Numbered from the stretch's first letter, positions 34,793-45,007 are shown. The stretch: 64,000 nucleotides of DNA from Paenibacillus roseus (GCF_016424485.1 NZ_JAELUP010000103.1:516676-580675), one strand, 5' to 3'. A program made the numbers and translations. The notes: generated from the sequence alone by a model not told the origin.

Positions 34793-35020
34793 ATGATAGC
34801 AATGACGCGGTTAAACGGTACAGAGCTTATCATTAACGCGCTGCTGATTGAATCGATCGAGGAGGTTCCGGATACGCTGATAACCCTGACAACGGGGAAA
34901 AAAATTGTAGCTTTGGAAAGCGCAGCTGAGATTACTTCAAGGATTCAACATTACCTTCGCCAGATTGGGCTAGTTGCGGCGGGGACTAGGATGGAACAAA
35001 CGGAGGGACCTTCTTCATGA
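34793..35020 (+). CDS. swrD: FlbD-family protein (SwrD)
   Basis: Small 75-aa protein of the FlbD family; in B. subtilis SwrD raises motor power for swarming (family knowledge). Conserved MTRLNGTELIINALLIESIE and TLTTGKKIV. ATG 34793 behind GGGGGG. Its end overlaps fliL (ATGA). Confidence 0.93.
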   Translation: MIAMTRLNGTELIINALLIESIEEVPDTLITLTTGKKIVALESAAEITSRIQHYLRQIGLVAAGTRMEQTEGPSS

Positions 35021-35499
35021 AAAAAATGCTGCCTTGGATAATCACAATTTTGCTGGCGATTACTTTAATTGCAGTTGTTGCGGTCTTCCTGTTCAATCAA
35101 CTTTTCAACGGAAGCTCCGGCAATGATGCATTGGATGCCAAGCAAAGCGTGAATGGCGTCCATGCAGAGAAATTAAGCGCCAACAAACGGGTAGAATTGA
35201 CAAGCGTCATGTCGGATATCAAAACGAATCTGGCTGACCCCAGTTATATCGCCGTAATGGGACTGGCATTCCAACTCGATAAAAAATCGACGAAGGAGGA
35301 TTTTGATAAGATTAAAGATATTCAAATCAAGCCGATCATTTTGAGAGTGCTGTCTGATTTGAAGCCGGAAGAGCTGAATGGCTCCAAGGGTAAAGATGCT
35401 ATGAGCGCGAAACTGATCAATCTAATCAATCCTGTTCTTCCAACTGGAAAGCTTGTGAACATAGAAGTAATAGAGTTTATGATACAACCGTTATACTAG
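35017..35499 (+). CDS. fliL: Flagellar basal body-associated protein FliL
   Basis: Motor protein near the stators. 160 aa: one N-terminal membrane helix (about 5-28, WIITILLAITLIAVVAVFLF) and an outer domain ending in NIEVIEFMIQPLY, typical of FliL. The ATG overlaps the swrD stop. Confidence 0.94.
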   Translation: MKKMLPWIITILLAITLIAVVAVFLFNQLFNGSSGNDALDAKQSVNGVHAEKLSANKRVELTSVMSDIKTNLADPSYIAVMGLAFQLDKKSTKEDFDKIKDIQIKPIILRVLSDLKPEELNGSKGKDAMSAKLINLINPVLPTGKLVNIEVIEFMIQPLY

Positions 35500-35530
35500 C
35501 AGCTACTTTTTTTAAAGAGGGGGGAGAGGA

Positions 35531-36532
35531 TTGGTTGATGTATTATCGCAAAATGAAATCGACGCGCTTTTAGCGGCTCTGTCTTCCGGCGAGATGGATG
35601 CGGAGGAGCTCAAGAAGGAAGAGACGCAGAAGAAAATACGTACGTATGATTTCAAGCGTGCAGTCCGCTTCTCTAAAGACCATATTCGAAGCCTGACCAG
35701 AATTCATGAAAACTTTGCCCGTTATCTGACGACGTATTTCTCGGCTCAGCTTCGGACTTTCGTACAAATCAATGTCGTTCAGGTCGAGCAGCTTCCTTAT
35801 GATGAGTTTATCCGTTCGATTCCGAAAATGACGGTTTTGAATATATTTGAAGCGGAGCCCCTGGAAGGCCGAATGGTGTTGGAGGTGCATCCCAATGTCG
35901 CGTATGCGATGCTGGACCGGCTCCTTGGCGGTCAGGGAACAGCTCCCTCAAAAATCAACGCGCTGACGGAAATCGAGACCACTGTCATGGAACGTATTTT
36001 CAGCCGGGCTTTTGAGAGCCTGCAGGAAGCGTGGAAGACTGTCATTGATATCTCACCGCGAATGGAAGCACTCGAGACCAATCCGCAATTTATGCAGATA
36101 GTTTCGCCCAATGAGACGATTGCCCTGATCTCGCTGAGCACTAAAATTGGAGAGACAACGGGCATGATTAACCTGTGTATCCCGCATGTCGTAATTGAAC
36201 CGATCATGCCGAGATTGTCCGTCCATCACTGGTTTGTATCCCAGAAAAAATCAAGAGCTCCCGGCGAGCAGGAGATGTTGGAGCAGCGGGTTAACCGTGC
36301 GAAGTTGAATATTGTCGCCGAACTTGGTCAGTCTAGTGTAACCATTCATGAATTTTTGGGACTATCGGTAGGTGATGTCATATCGCTAGATCGGTCATTG
36401 GATGAAGGACTGCATATTAAAGTAGGTGATAAATTAAAGTTTATCGGCAGCCCCGGCTCGGTAAAAGATCGGCTGGCCGTGCAGATTGACGAGATTGTCA
36501 GCGAAGGAGTAGAGGAAGAAAATGACGAGTAA
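35531..36532 (+). CDS. fliM: Flagellar motor switch protein FliM
   Basis: C-ring protein that binds CheY-P. 333 aa. N-terminal CheY-P-binding peptide LSQNEIDALLAAL, CheC-like middle domain (RSLTRIHENFARYLTT; FIRSIPKMTVLNIFEAEPLE) and the SpoA domain (ELGQSSVTIHEFLGLSVGD). TTG 35531 start after GGGGAG. Overlaps fliY by 11 nt. Confidence 0.98.
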   Translation: MVDVLSQNEIDALLAALSSGEMDAEELKKEETQKKIRTYDFKRAVRFSKDHIRSLTRIHENFARYLTTYFSAQLRTFVQINVVQVEQLPYDEFIRSIPKMTVLNIFEAEPLEGRMVLEVHPNVAYAMLDRLLGGQGTAPSKINALTEIETTVMERIFSRAFESLQEAWKTVIDISPRMEALETNPQFMQIVSPNETIALISLSTKIGETTGMINLCIPHVVIEPIMPRLSVHHWFVSQKKSRAPGEQEMLEQRVNRAKLNIVAELGQSSVTIHEFLGLSVGDVISLDRSLDEGLHIKVGDKLKFIGSPGSVKDRLAVQIDEIVSEGVEEENDE

Positions 36533-37736
36533 AGATTATTTATCCCAGGAGGAAATTGACGCTCTGCTTCGTCAGTCTGCGGGGGAAATGGAAAGTAGCG
36601 AAAAAACGGCGGAAACAGAGGAATTCAAGCCTGAAAATTATATCAGCTCGATTGAGTCCGATGCTCTTGGGGAGATTGGTAACATTACCTTCGGGAGCGC
36701 AGCGACTGCCCTCTCAACCCTGCTGGGCAAAAAGGTGGATATTACAACGCCGAAAGTTTCGGTCATCCGCAGAGAGGATCTCGAACGCGAGTTTCCTAAG
36801 CCGCATGTTGCCGTTCATGTTCATTACGTGGAAGGTTTTCAAGGCATTAACTCGCTCGTTATCAAGACCAAGGATGCGCAGGTTATCGCCGATTTGATGC
36901 TTGGTGGTGAAGGCGAGATCCAGGATGAAAGTTTGAATGAAATTCATGTCAGCGCCGTGCAGGAAGCGATGAACCAGATGATGGGCTCATCCGCTACCTC
37001 AATGTCTACCATTTTCAATCGATTTGTCAATATTTCGCCTCCAGGCATTAATATTTTGGATGTGAACAGCGGGGAAGGCGTAGGCAATTTGCCTCCTGTA
37101 GATGTCTTTATCAAAATTTCTTTTGATCTTCGCATTGGCGAACTGATCGATTCTACGATCATGCAGCTTCTGCCGGTAGCTTTCGCTAAGGAAATGGTAG
37201 CCACCTTGATAGGCGGGGCGGGTGAATCCGAGCCAGTCTCTCAGGAGGCAGCCGTGTTTGAAGAGCCGGAACGAAGCTATGCGCCGCCTGCTGCTGCCTA
37301 TCAGGAGCCGCCTGTACCTTCTTTTGTATCGCCGCAAGAGCAGCTGTTTGCTGCGCCGGCGCCGGCGCAGCATGCGCAAGGTCCAAATACATATGGGGCA
37401 ATGCCGGGGCGGAATGTGAACGTTCAGCCTGTGCAATTCTCCGGTTTCCAAAGCGCGTCTTACACTCAGGCAGATGACACGAACTTGAATTTATTGCTCG
37501 ACATACCGCTAAAAGTCACGGTAGAATTAGGAAGAACAAAGAAACAGATCAAGGAGATTCTTGAGCTTTCCCAAGGCTCCATAATTGAGCTGGACAAGCT
37601 GGCAGGTGAACCGGTCGATATTCTGGTGAATAACAAGCTCATTGCCAAAGGCGAGGTTGTTGTTATTGATGAGAACTTCGGTGTCAGGGTTACCGATATT
37701 GTTAGTCAGTGGGATCGAATTCAGAAACTTCAATAA
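36522..37736 (+). CDS. fliY: Flagellar motor switch phosphatase FliY
   Basis: Gram-positive C-ring protein that dephosphorylates CheY-P. 404 aa: N-terminal CheY-binding motif LSQEEIDALLRQ; CheC-type domain with two phosphatase helices (SDALGEIGNITFGSAATA and SAVQEAMNQMMGSSA, both ExxxN); a Pro/Ala/Gln-rich linker (about 235-305); C-terminal SpoA/FliN domain (LNLLLDIPLKVTVELGRTKK). Starts inside the end of fliM. Confidence 0.97.
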   Translation: MTSKDYLSQEEIDALLRQSAGEMESSEKTAETEEFKPENYISSIESDALGEIGNITFGSAATALSTLLGKKVDITTPKVSVIRREDLEREFPKPHVAVHVHYVEGFQGINSLVIKTKDAQVIADLMLGGEGEIQDESLNEIHVSAVQEAMNQMMGSSATSMSTIFNRFVNISPPGINILDVNSGEGVGNLPPVDVFIKISFDLRIGELIDSTIMQLLPVAFAKEMVATLIGGAGESEPVSQEAAVFEEPERSYAPPAAAYQEPPVPSFVSPQEQLFAAPAPAQHAQGPNTYGAMPGRNVNVQPVQFSGFQSASYTQADDTNLNLLLDIPLKVTVELGRTKKQIKEILELSQGSIIELDKLAGEPVDILVNNKLIAKGEVVVIDENFGVRVTDIVSQWDRIQKLQ

Positions 37737-37754
37737 CCGGGAGGAAAATAACAA

Positions 37755-38117
37755 ATGGCAAACCGTATTTTAATCGTAGACGATGCAGCATTTATGAGAA
37801 TGATGATCCGGGACATTCTCTCCAAAAACGGCTACGAGGTAGTAGGAGAGGGCCAGGATGGCACTCAAGCGATAGAAAAATTCAAAGAGCTTAAGCCCGA
37901 CTTGATTACGATGGACATTACGATGCCTGAAATGGACGGCATCGCTGCCCTTAAAGAAATTAAAAAGCTCGACCCTAATGCAAAAGTAATTATGTGTTCT
38001 GCGATGGGACAGCAAGCGATGGTTATTGATGCGATTCAAGCCGGCGCCAAGGACTTTATTGTGAAGCCATTCCAGGCGGACCGTGTTATTGAAGCAATCA
38101 AGAAAACCTTAGGTTAA
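37755..38117 (+). CDS. cheY: Chemotaxis response regulator CheY
   Basis: Single-domain receiver of 120 aa. Phospho-acceptor Asp54 in LITMDITMPEMDG, acidic pair Asp9-Asp10, and the Lys in VKPF. It sits between fliY and fliO as in B. subtilis, suiting its role in setting motor direction. ATG 37755 behind GGGAGG. Confidence 0.98.
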   Translation: MANRILIVDDAAFMRMMIRDILSKNGYEVVGEGQDGTQAIEKFKELKPDLITMDITMPEMDGIAALKEIKKLDPNAKVIMCSAMGQQAMVIDAIQAGAKDFIVKPFQADRVIEAIKKTLG

Positions 38118-38122
38118 TTCCT

Positions 38123-38737
38123 ATGCGCAGAGGCCGAACCTCTCGGGTTGCGGTTTGCATTGGAGCAGGACTTGCATTATGGAATTCAAGTGCAGTCGCC
38201 GCTTCATTAGATAATGAAGGGCCTCCAATGCAACCGGACGATAATTTGCTTGGCAATCTTGTATGGGTCATTATCGCTCTCTTACTAGTTATCGGCTTGA
38301 TTGTTATTTTTATAAAATTTCTATCCCAGCGCAGCAGAGGCTACGGTATGAACCGTTCTGTCCGCACACTTGGCGGGGTTGCGCTGGGTCAGAACAAATC
38401 GCTGCAGATTGTAGAACTGGCGGGCAAGGTATATGTTGTCGGTGTCGGAGATGATGTGACGCTGCTCGACAAGATCGATTCACCTGAAGAAGCCCGTATC
38501 GTGATAGACAAAATGGAAGCGCAGCTTGGGGGCGGAAACCTGTCGGTAGCAGAATGGATTCGCAAATACCGGAAACGGAATGAAGGCAGCGATATCCCGG
38601 AAGAAAGTTGGAGCAGCAGATCCGTCTCTTTTGAGAGCATGCTGCAGGACAAGCTGCAGCGCCAGACAGAACGCAAACGACAAATCCAGGAAACGTTAAA
38701 CCATGCTAATCCAATGAATCAGTCGAGGGATGAATGA
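38123..38737 (+). CDS. fliO: Flagellar biosynthetic protein FliO (FliZ)
   Basis: Chaperone-like membrane protein of the export gate. 204 aa: signal-like N-terminus (about 8-26), a membrane helix (about 43-65, LVWVIIALLLVIGLIVIFI), then the FliO domain (RTLGGVALGQNKSLQIVELA) and a basic, Gln/Arg-rich tail. No clear ribosome-binding site before ATG 38123. Overlaps fliP (ATGA). Confidence 0.9.
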   Translation: MRRGRTSRVAVCIGAGLALWNSSAVAASLDNEGPPMQPDDNLLGNLVWVIIALLLVIGLIVIFIKFLSQRSRGYGMNRSVRTLGGVALGQNKSLQIVELAGKVYVVGVGDDVTLLDKIDSPEEARIVIDKMEAQLGGGNLSVAEWIRKYRKRNEGSDIPEESWSSRSVSFESMLQDKLQRQTERKRQIQETLNHANPMNQSRDE

Positions 38738-39492
38738 ATAAGAAACTAGCTTTACTAACTTTACTTCTGCTGCTGGTTGTTCCGCTGCTCTCATCCCAGG
38801 CCTTTGCTGAGCCGCTGCCCAGCGTCAATATCGAAATAGGCAATGGGGGGGAGCAGCCAGGAACCTCCGCGCTTTCCCTTTTGCTCATCATCACGGTACT
38901 AAGTATTGCGCCAGCTATTCTGGTGCTGATGACGAGCTTTACACGTATAGTCATTGTACTTGGTTTTGTCCGTACGTCACTTGGTACGCCGACGATGCCG
39001 CCTAACCAGGTGATTATCGGACTCGCGCTATTTTTAACGTTCTTCGTGATGGCGCCGACGCTTGGAAAGGTTAATGAAGTTGCGCTGCAACCGTATTTAA
39101 AGCGGGAAATGTCGCAAACCGAAGCGCTGTCCAAGGCCGCTGAGCCCATGAAGGAATATATGATTTCATATACAAGGCCAAAAGATTTGCAGCTTTTTAT
39201 GAAATATACCAAGATGGAAAGTCCTGCGAACGTTCAGGATATTCCGATATCGGTACTGGTTCCTGCGTATGCACTAAGCGAGTTAAAGAGCGCATTTAAC
39301 ATGGGATTCATTATTTTTATCCCGTTCTTGATTATTGATATGGTCGTGGCCAGCGTTTTGATGGCAATGGGGATGATGATGCTGCCCCCGGTTATGATAT
39401 CCTTGCCGTTCAAAATCCTTCTTTTTATACTGGTAGACGGGTGGTATTTAGTGATCCAATCCTTGCTGAAGGGCTTCAGCAACACCTACTAG
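38734..39492 (+). CDS. fliP: Flagellar export gate protein FliP
   Basis: Core of the export channel. 252 aa with a signal peptide (LALLTLLLLLVVPLLSSQAFA) and membrane segments; signature LSIAPAILVLMTSFTRIVIV and FVRTSLGTPTMPPNQVIIGL. The start overlaps the fliO stop. Confidence 0.98.
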   Translation: MNKKLALLTLLLLLVVPLLSSQAFAEPLPSVNIEIGNGGEQPGTSALSLLLIITVLSIAPAILVLMTSFTRIVIVLGFVRTSLGTPTMPPNQVIIGLALFLTFFVMAPTLGKVNEVALQPYLKREMSQTEALSKAAEPMKEYMISYTRPKDLQLFMKYTKMESPANVQDIPISVLVPAYALSELKSAFNMGFIIFIPFLIIDMVVASVLMAMGMMMLPPVMISLPFKILLFILVDGWYLVIQSLLKGFSNTY

Positions 39493-39517
39493 CTAATCAG
39501 GAGGAAGGAGCGATGTT

Positions 39518-39787
39518 ATGAGCTCGGATCTTATAATCGGTTTGGCAGGGCAAGCTGTCTGGACTGTGTTGAAAGCAAGTGCTCCCATGCTGGGACTCGG
39601 ACTTCTTGTAGGGCTGATCGTCAGTGTATTCCAGGCAACGACACAGATTCAGGAGCAGACGCTAGCTTTTGTACCCAAAATTGTGGCCGTTTTGCTGGCT
39701 GTGCTGCTCTTTGGCCCCTGGGTACTCAACACAATAGTGGATTTTACATATAATCTGCTTAACAATTTGGATAAATATATCGGATAG
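39518..39787 (+). CDS. fliQ: Flagellar export gate protein FliQ
   Basis: 89-aa protein with two membrane helices (about 15-40 and 52-75), QATTQIQEQTLAFVPKI signature. Part of the FliPQR gate. ATG 39518, 20 nt after AGGAGG and 5 nt after GATGTT: spacing suggests the GAGGAAGGAG site at 39499-39508. Confidence 0.97.
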   Translation: MSSDLIIGLAGQAVWTVLKASAPMLGLGLLVGLIVSVFQATTQIQEQTLAFVPKIVAVLLAVLLFGPWVLNTIVDFTYNLLNNLDKYIG

Positions 39788-39798
39788 GCCGTGGATTC

Positions 39799-40590
39799 AT
39801 GGAAGTTATTCTACAGGCATTCCCTATTTTTTTGCTTATCTTTTGTCGAATCACATCGTTTTTCGTCGTTGCGCCAATCTTCTCAACCCGCAACGTCCCG
39901 GCTCCTTTCAAGATTGGCCTAGGTTTTTTTGTAGCCCTGCTAGTCTACTTGGTTTATGGCATCAATGAGACGCTGGTCATAGATGCAGGTTATGTGCTGA
40001 TGGTCATCCGGGAAGTGTTGGCCGGTCTGCTGCTCGGTTTTGTCGCTTATATGTTTGTGACGGCTGTTCAGATTGCAGGGGGCTTTATCGATATGCAGAT
40101 TGGCTTTGGAATGGCGAACGTAATGGACCCGGTATCCGGTGTAACCGTACCGTTGCTAGGCAATTTCAAGTTTATCATTGTAATGCTGATGTTTCTGTCC
40201 ATGAACGGGCATCATTATCTGCTCAGCGCAATTATGCAAAGCTATGACTGGCTGCCTTTGTCCAATAATCTGTTTAACCAGATTTATGAAGGGTCAGTCA
40301 GTGAGTTTCTGATCATCACGTTCAGCAAGGTATTTATGCTGGCGCTCCAGCTTGCGGCGCCTTTAGTAGTTGCCTTGTTCCTGACGGATGTCGGCCTGGG
40401 CTTTCTTGCCCGAACAGCGCCGCAGTTCAATGTATTTGTTATCGGTATTCCGCTTAAAATTCTGATCGGCTTATTCATGCTCGCTTTGCTCATGCCAGCT
40501 TTCTCGGGCTTAATCGGGAATCTGTTCGGGCAGATGTTTGCCGCCATGGAGAACCTGCTGGCCGGTCTTCAACAACAATTGACCTCTTAA
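39799..40590 (+). CDS. fliR: Flagellar export gate protein FliR
   Basis: 263-aa membrane protein with about six helices; FCRITSFFVVAPIFSTRNVP and FIDMQIGFGMANVMDPVSG are family signatures. Follows fliQ by 11 nt and precedes flhB by 15 nt. Confidence 0.97.
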   Translation: MEVILQAFPIFLLIFCRITSFFVVAPIFSTRNVPAPFKIGLGFFVALLVYLVYGINETLVIDAGYVLMVIREVLAGLLLGFVAYMFVTAVQIAGGFIDMQIGFGMANVMDPVSGVTVPLLGNFKFIIVMLMFLSMNGHHYLLSAIMQSYDWLPLSNNLFNQIYEGSVSEFLIITFSKVFMLALQLAAPLVVALFLTDVGLGFLARTAPQFNVFVIGIPLKILIGLFMLALLMPAFSGLIGNLFGQMFAAMENLLAGLQQQLTS

Positions 40591-40605
40591 AAGGAGGCTC
40601 TATTC

Positions 40606-41697
40606 GTGCAAGCATATCGCTGGTCGCTGGATTTACAGATGTTCTCCCAAGAGAAAACAGAAAAAGCGACGCCAAAGAAAAAGCAGGAATCCAGAAAAAA
40701 AGGCCAAGTTGCCAAAAGTATGGAAGTGCCTGCCTCGTTTATTCTGCTTTTCGTCTTTATGAGCTTTCTGATGCTGGGTGGCTTTTACAAGGAGAGGCTG
40801 GTCGGGATGTTTGGCAGCACCTTTGAAACCCGGCTCAGTATGGAAATTACGATTGGCAACGTCGGGGTTCTCTTCAAAAATCTGATCATCGAATGCCTGC
40901 TGCTGCTGGCCCCGTTATTCGCCATCGCGATAGTTGTTGCGTTACTGGGCAATTACATTCAATTCGGATTTTTGCTAACCGGACATCCTTTAATGATGAA
41001 ACTGAGCAAGATTAATCCGATTGAGGGCTTTAAGCAGATTTTCTCTATGCGTTCGCTGGTTGAGTTTTTGAAAAGTATCTTGAAGCTTGTCATCATCGGT
41101 ACTGTTGTCGGAATGACGCTTTGGGGAGAAAAGGATCATATTCTGGCGCTTGGCTCTGTTCCGATCGAGCAAATTTTCTCTTTTGCCGCCTCGATTACGT
41201 TGTCACTCGGGGTCAAGATCGGCGCGCTGCTTGTTGTGCTGGCCCTCATGGATTACATGTACCAGCGTTTTGACTTCGAAAAAAAACTGCGGATGTCCAA
41301 GCAGGACCTGAAGGATGAATATAAAAAAACGGAGGGAAACCCGGTCATCAAAGGCAGAATTCGGGAGCGCCAACGCAAAATGGCATTGCAGCGGATGATG
41401 CAGGAGGTCCCGAAGGCGGATGTTGTCATTACGAACCCGACGCACTTTGCGATTGCTTTGCGCTACGATGGTACCGAGATGGAAGCGCCGGAAATTATAG
41501 CTAAAGGGATGGATTATGTTGCGCTTAAAATCAGAGAGATTGCCAAGGAGAACGGCATCGTTCTGATAGAGAACAAGCCACTGGCCCGAGCCTTGTACGA
41601 ACGGGCTGAGATCGGAGACACCATCCCCGCCGATCTGTTCCAGGCAGTCGCCGAAGTGCTTGCTTATGTGTACAAGCTAAAACGTAAAACGAAATGA
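40606..41697 (+). CDS. flhB: Flagellar export switch protein FlhB
   Basis: Controls substrate specificity of export. 363 aa: N-terminal EKTEKATPKKKQESRKKGQV, four membrane helices, and the cytoplasmic domain with self-cleaving NPTH at 277-280 (VVITNPTHFAIALRYD). GTG 40606 behind AAAAGGAGG. Its homologue ylqH at 10.6 kb lacks NPTH. Confidence 0.98.
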   Translation: MQAYRWSLDLQMFSQEKTEKATPKKKQESRKKGQVAKSMEVPASFILLFVFMSFLMLGGFYKERLVGMFGSTFETRLSMEITIGNVGVLFKNLIIECLLLLAPLFAIAIVVALLGNYIQFGFLLTGHPLMMKLSKINPIEGFKQIFSMRSLVEFLKSILKLVIIGTVVGMTLWGEKDHILALGSVPIEQIFSFAASITLSLGVKIGALLVVLALMDYMYQRFDFEKKLRMSKQDLKDEYKKTEGNPVIKGRIRERQRKMALQRMMQEVPKADVVITNPTHFAIALRYDGTEMEAPEIIAKGMDYVALKIREIAKENGIVLIENKPLARALYERAEIGDTIPADLFQAVAEVLAYVYKLKRKTK

Positions 41698-41726
41698 TAT
41701 GTTAGTACAGAAAGAGGTAGAGCAGT

Positions 41727-43760
41727 ATGCGATTGAAGGATATGTCCATATTGATCGGCATTATAGGCATTGTCCTGATGATGGTTATTCCCATCCCGAT
41801 CGTGCTGCTTGATGTCCTGCTGATCGTAAATATTTCGGCAGCGCTGATGATTTTATTGATTGGGATGAACACGCAGAGCGCGCTGGAGTTCTCGATCTTC
41901 CCTGCGGTGCTGCTTATCACGACATTGTTCCGACTCGCCTTGAACGTATCCACAACAAGGAACATTCTATCCCACGGCGAAGCGGGCAAGGTGGTAGAGA
42001 CATTCGGCCAGTTCGTGGCCGGAGGGGAAATCGCAATCGGTTTTGTTGTGTTCCTCATTCTCGTCGTTGTTCAATTTATCGTCATTACCAAAGGCTCCGA
42101 GCGCGTGGCTGAGGTTGCTGCCCGCTTTACACTCGATGCGATGCCCGGTAAGCAGATGAGTATTGACGCCGATTTGAATGCAGGATTGATCAATGAGCAG
42201 CAGGCCCGCGAGCGCAGACAAAAAATTGAACGTGAAGCGGACTTCTACGGCGCCATGGACGGTGCGAGCAAATTCGTTAAGGGAGACGCCATTGCTTCTA
42301 TTATTATCCTGTTTATTAACCTAATCGGAGGCTTTGTCATCGGTATGGCCATTCACGGGATGGATTTTTCGGAGTCGCTCCGAACCTTCTCGGTTCTGAC
42401 AATCGGAGATGGTCTGGTCAGTCAGATTCCAGCGTTGCTCATTTCAACTGCCGCCGGTCTGATTGTGACTCGCGCTGCGTCGGAGGGCAACCTGGCGTTT
42501 GATTTGTCAAGTCAGGTGCTGCGTCATCCGAAGCTTCTCTATATTGTTGCGGGGACGATTGCCATGCTCGGTATATTCACACCGATCGGGCCTTTAGCTA
42601 CCCTGCCTTTAGCTGCACTCCTCGTTTTTGCAGGCTGGAAAATGAACAACTCGATGGTTAAGCAAAAGCAAGAACAGGAGCAGATGGTCGAAGAACAGCA
42701 AATTGAGGAAGTCCGCAGTCCGGAAAGTGTCATCAGCCTGCTGCAGGTTGACCCGATTGAATTTGAATTCGGCTACGGCTTAATCCCGCTTGCAGATACG
42801 CAGCAGGGAGGCGACCTGCTCGACCGTGTCATCATGATTCGAAGACAATGCGCCCTCGAAATGGGAATTGTCGTACCGGTAATCCGTATTCGTGATAATA
42901 TTCAGCTCAAACCGAATGAATATGTGATCAAAATTAAAGGAAATACGGTCACCCGGGGCGAATTGCTCATGAACCACTATTTGGCTATGAGTCCTGGGTT
43001 CGATGATGACTCCATTATAGGTATTGAGACTCAGGAACCGGCATTCGGACTTCCGGCCTTATGGGTGGATGAAGCGATGAAGGAGAGAGCAGAGCTGTCC
43101 GGTTATACCGTTGTTGACCCGCCCTCTGTAGTTGCAACCCATTTGACGGAGGTCATCAAGAGACATTCTCATGAACTGGTTGGCAGACAGGAGACGAAGG
43201 CGCTTATCGAAAATGTCAGAGAAAGCTATCCGGCGCTTGTCGACGAATTGATACCTTCCATTTTGTCCGTAGGGGAAGTACAGAAGGTGCTTGTAAAGCT
43301 GCTGCGTGAGAAAATTTCGATTCGCGATATGGTTACCATATTTGAGACATTGGCCGACCAGGGCAGCTTTACCAAGGACCCGGATATCCTCACCGAGTAC
43401 GTCAGACAGGCACTGTCGCGGCAGATTACGTTGCAATATGCTTCCGCCCAGGACCCGCTCAAAGTTATCACCGTCGGACCTTCGATCGAGAAGAAGATTG
43501 CCGAGTCCGTCCAGCAGTCCGATCAGGGCAGTTACCTGGCACTTGACCCTGTAACGAGTCAGCATATTTATACGAAGCTGAGCGAGCAGGTGAGTAAACA
43601 GGCGCAGTCCGGGCAGCAGCCGATTGTACTGACCTCTCCGACTATTCGCATGTACTTGCGTCAGCTTGTAGAGCGCACGATGCAGGATGTGCCGGTTCTC
43701 TCTTACAGTGAACTGGAGCCGAGTGTTGAAGTTCAAAGCGTCGGGGTGGTGAATCTATGA
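41727..43760 (+). CDS. flhA: Flagellar export protein FlhA
   Basis: Largest export gate component (677 aa); eight membrane helices in the first half (about 1-310) and a cytoplasmic substrate-docking domain. The FHIPEP-family signature FRLALNVSTTRNILSHGEAG is present. ATG 41727 behind AAAGAGG; overlaps flhF by 4 nt. Confidence 0.99.
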   Translation: MRLKDMSILIGIIGIVLMMVIPIPIVLLDVLLIVNISAALMILLIGMNTQSALEFSIFPAVLLITTLFRLALNVSTTRNILSHGEAGKVVETFGQFVAGGEIAIGFVVFLILVVVQFIVITKGSERVAEVAARFTLDAMPGKQMSIDADLNAGLINEQQARERRQKIEREADFYGAMDGASKFVKGDAIASIIILFINLIGGFVIGMAIHGMDFSESLRTFSVLTIGDGLVSQIPALLISTAAGLIVTRAASEGNLAFDLSSQVLRHPKLLYIVAGTIAMLGIFTPIGPLATLPLAALLVFAGWKMNNSMVKQKQEQEQMVEEQQIEEVRSPESVISLLQVDPIEFEFGYGLIPLADTQQGGDLLDRVIMIRRQCALEMGIVVPVIRIRDNIQLKPNEYVIKIKGNTVTRGELLMNHYLAMSPGFDDDSIIGIETQEPAFGLPALWVDEAMKERAELSGYTVVDPPSVVATHLTEVIKRHSHELVGRQETKALIENVRESYPALVDELIPSILSVGEVQKVLVKLLREKISIRDMVTIFETLADQGSFTKDPDILTEYVRQALSRQITLQYASAQDPLKVITVGPSIEKKIAESVQQSDQGSYLALDPVTSQHIYTKLSEQVSKQAQSGQQPIVLTSPTIRMYLRQLVERTMQDVPVLSYSELEPSVEVQSVGVVNL

Positions 43761-45007
43761 GAGTAAAACGATATGTGGTCAAATCTATGCCTGATGCACT
43801 CTCTTTAATCCGAAGCGAATTGGGGAATGATGCAGTGATCCTCAATACGAAAGAAATTCGCGTTGGCGGATTTATGGGGATGTTTCGGAAGAAGAAGATG
43901 GAAGTCATTGCCGCCATTGAGTCGGGACAGCAGCAGGCCAAGCCGCCGACTCCTGTGCTCGCGGCTTCTGCGACAAGATACTCCAATAGCTTGTCGTATG
44001 ACGCTGATATGGAGAACTCCTCCGCCGCAGCAGTTGCCGACTTATTGAAAGAACAGCTCAAGGATTATGTGCAGCCGGTTTCTCCAGTTGCAGCTTTACC
44101 TGAGAAGACTGTGCCGGCGCTGGCTGTAGAGCAATCGGAGCTTGCGGAAGAAATTCGTCAAATGAAGCAGATGATTATCGGCTTCTCCAGGCAGCAGGGA
44201 CCTTCAGGGCAACGGCCTGCTGCCTTGCAAAAACTGGTGGAGCGGCTGCACAATCAGGATGTAGCGGACGAATGGGTCGACAGGCTTTTGGAAGGCATCA
44301 CGGATTTAGAGGACTACAGCACGGAGTGGGGCGCGGAGAAAATCTGGGCGGAGGCTGAGCGCATCATCAAGATGTGGCTGTTCCCTTTGCAAAGCGAGGG
44401 GATATCTCCAACTTTGCGGGTGCTTAACTTTGTCGGCCCGACGGGTGTCGGTAAAACGACAACGATTGCCAAACTGGCTGCTGAACAGACGCTTCGCCAT
44501 AAACGACGGGTCGGATTTATTACCTCGGATACATATCGAATTGCCGCCGTTGACCAGCTTCGGACGTATGCGAACATTTTGAATGCTCCGCTCGAAGTTG
44601 TATTCTCGCCGCTTGAGCTCAGTAGAGCATTCACCCAGCTTGAGGATCGGAGTTTGGTTTTCGTAGATACGGCTGGAAGAAACTTTCGCAATGAGCTGTA
44701 TGTATCGGAAGTGAACAGCCTGATTCAGGGACAGTCTGACAGCGATACCTTCCTGGTGCTTAGCCTAACGGGCAAAAGCAAGGATCTGGACGTGGTAGCC
44801 AGACATTTCTCGCTATTCGGTGTAGAGAAGGTGCTGTTTACCAAATGGGATGAAACGGAAAGCTATGGCTCAATTCTCAATATTGTGCTGGGGCATATGC
44901 TTAAACCGACTTATATTTCCAGCGGTCAGAATGTCCCGGATGATATTCGTCCCTTTGAAATAGACAGCTATGTAAAACAGCTGTTGGGGGCCGCAGAAGA
45001 TGAATGA
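43757..45007 (+). CDS. flhF: SRP-type GTPase FlhF
   Basis: Places new flagella. 416 aa: N-terminal B domain (MRVKRYVVKSMPDALSLIRS), linker, and SRP-like NG domain with Walker A GPTGVGKTT at 227-235, SDTYRIAA, VDTAGR and TKWDETESYG. Overlaps flhG by 8 nt. Confidence 0.97.
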   Translation: MRVKRYVVKSMPDALSLIRSELGNDAVILNTKEIRVGGFMGMFRKKKMEVIAAIESGQQQAKPPTPVLAASATRYSNSLSYDADMENSSAAAVADLLKEQLKDYVQPVSPVAALPEKTVPALAVEQSELAEEIRQMKQMIIGFSRQQGPSGQRPAALQKLVERLHNQDVADEWVDRLLEGITDLEDYSTEWGAEKIWAEAERIIKMWLFPLQSEGISPTLRVLNFVGPTGVGKTTTIAKLAAEQTLRHKRRVGFITSDTYRIAAVDQLRTYANILNAPLEVVFSPLELSRAFTQLEDRSLVFVDTAGRNFRNELYVSEVNSLIQGQSDSDTFLVLSLTGKSKDLDVVARHFSLFGVEKVLFTKWDETESYGSILNIVLGHMLKPTYISSGQNVPDDIRPFEIDSYVKQLLGAAEDE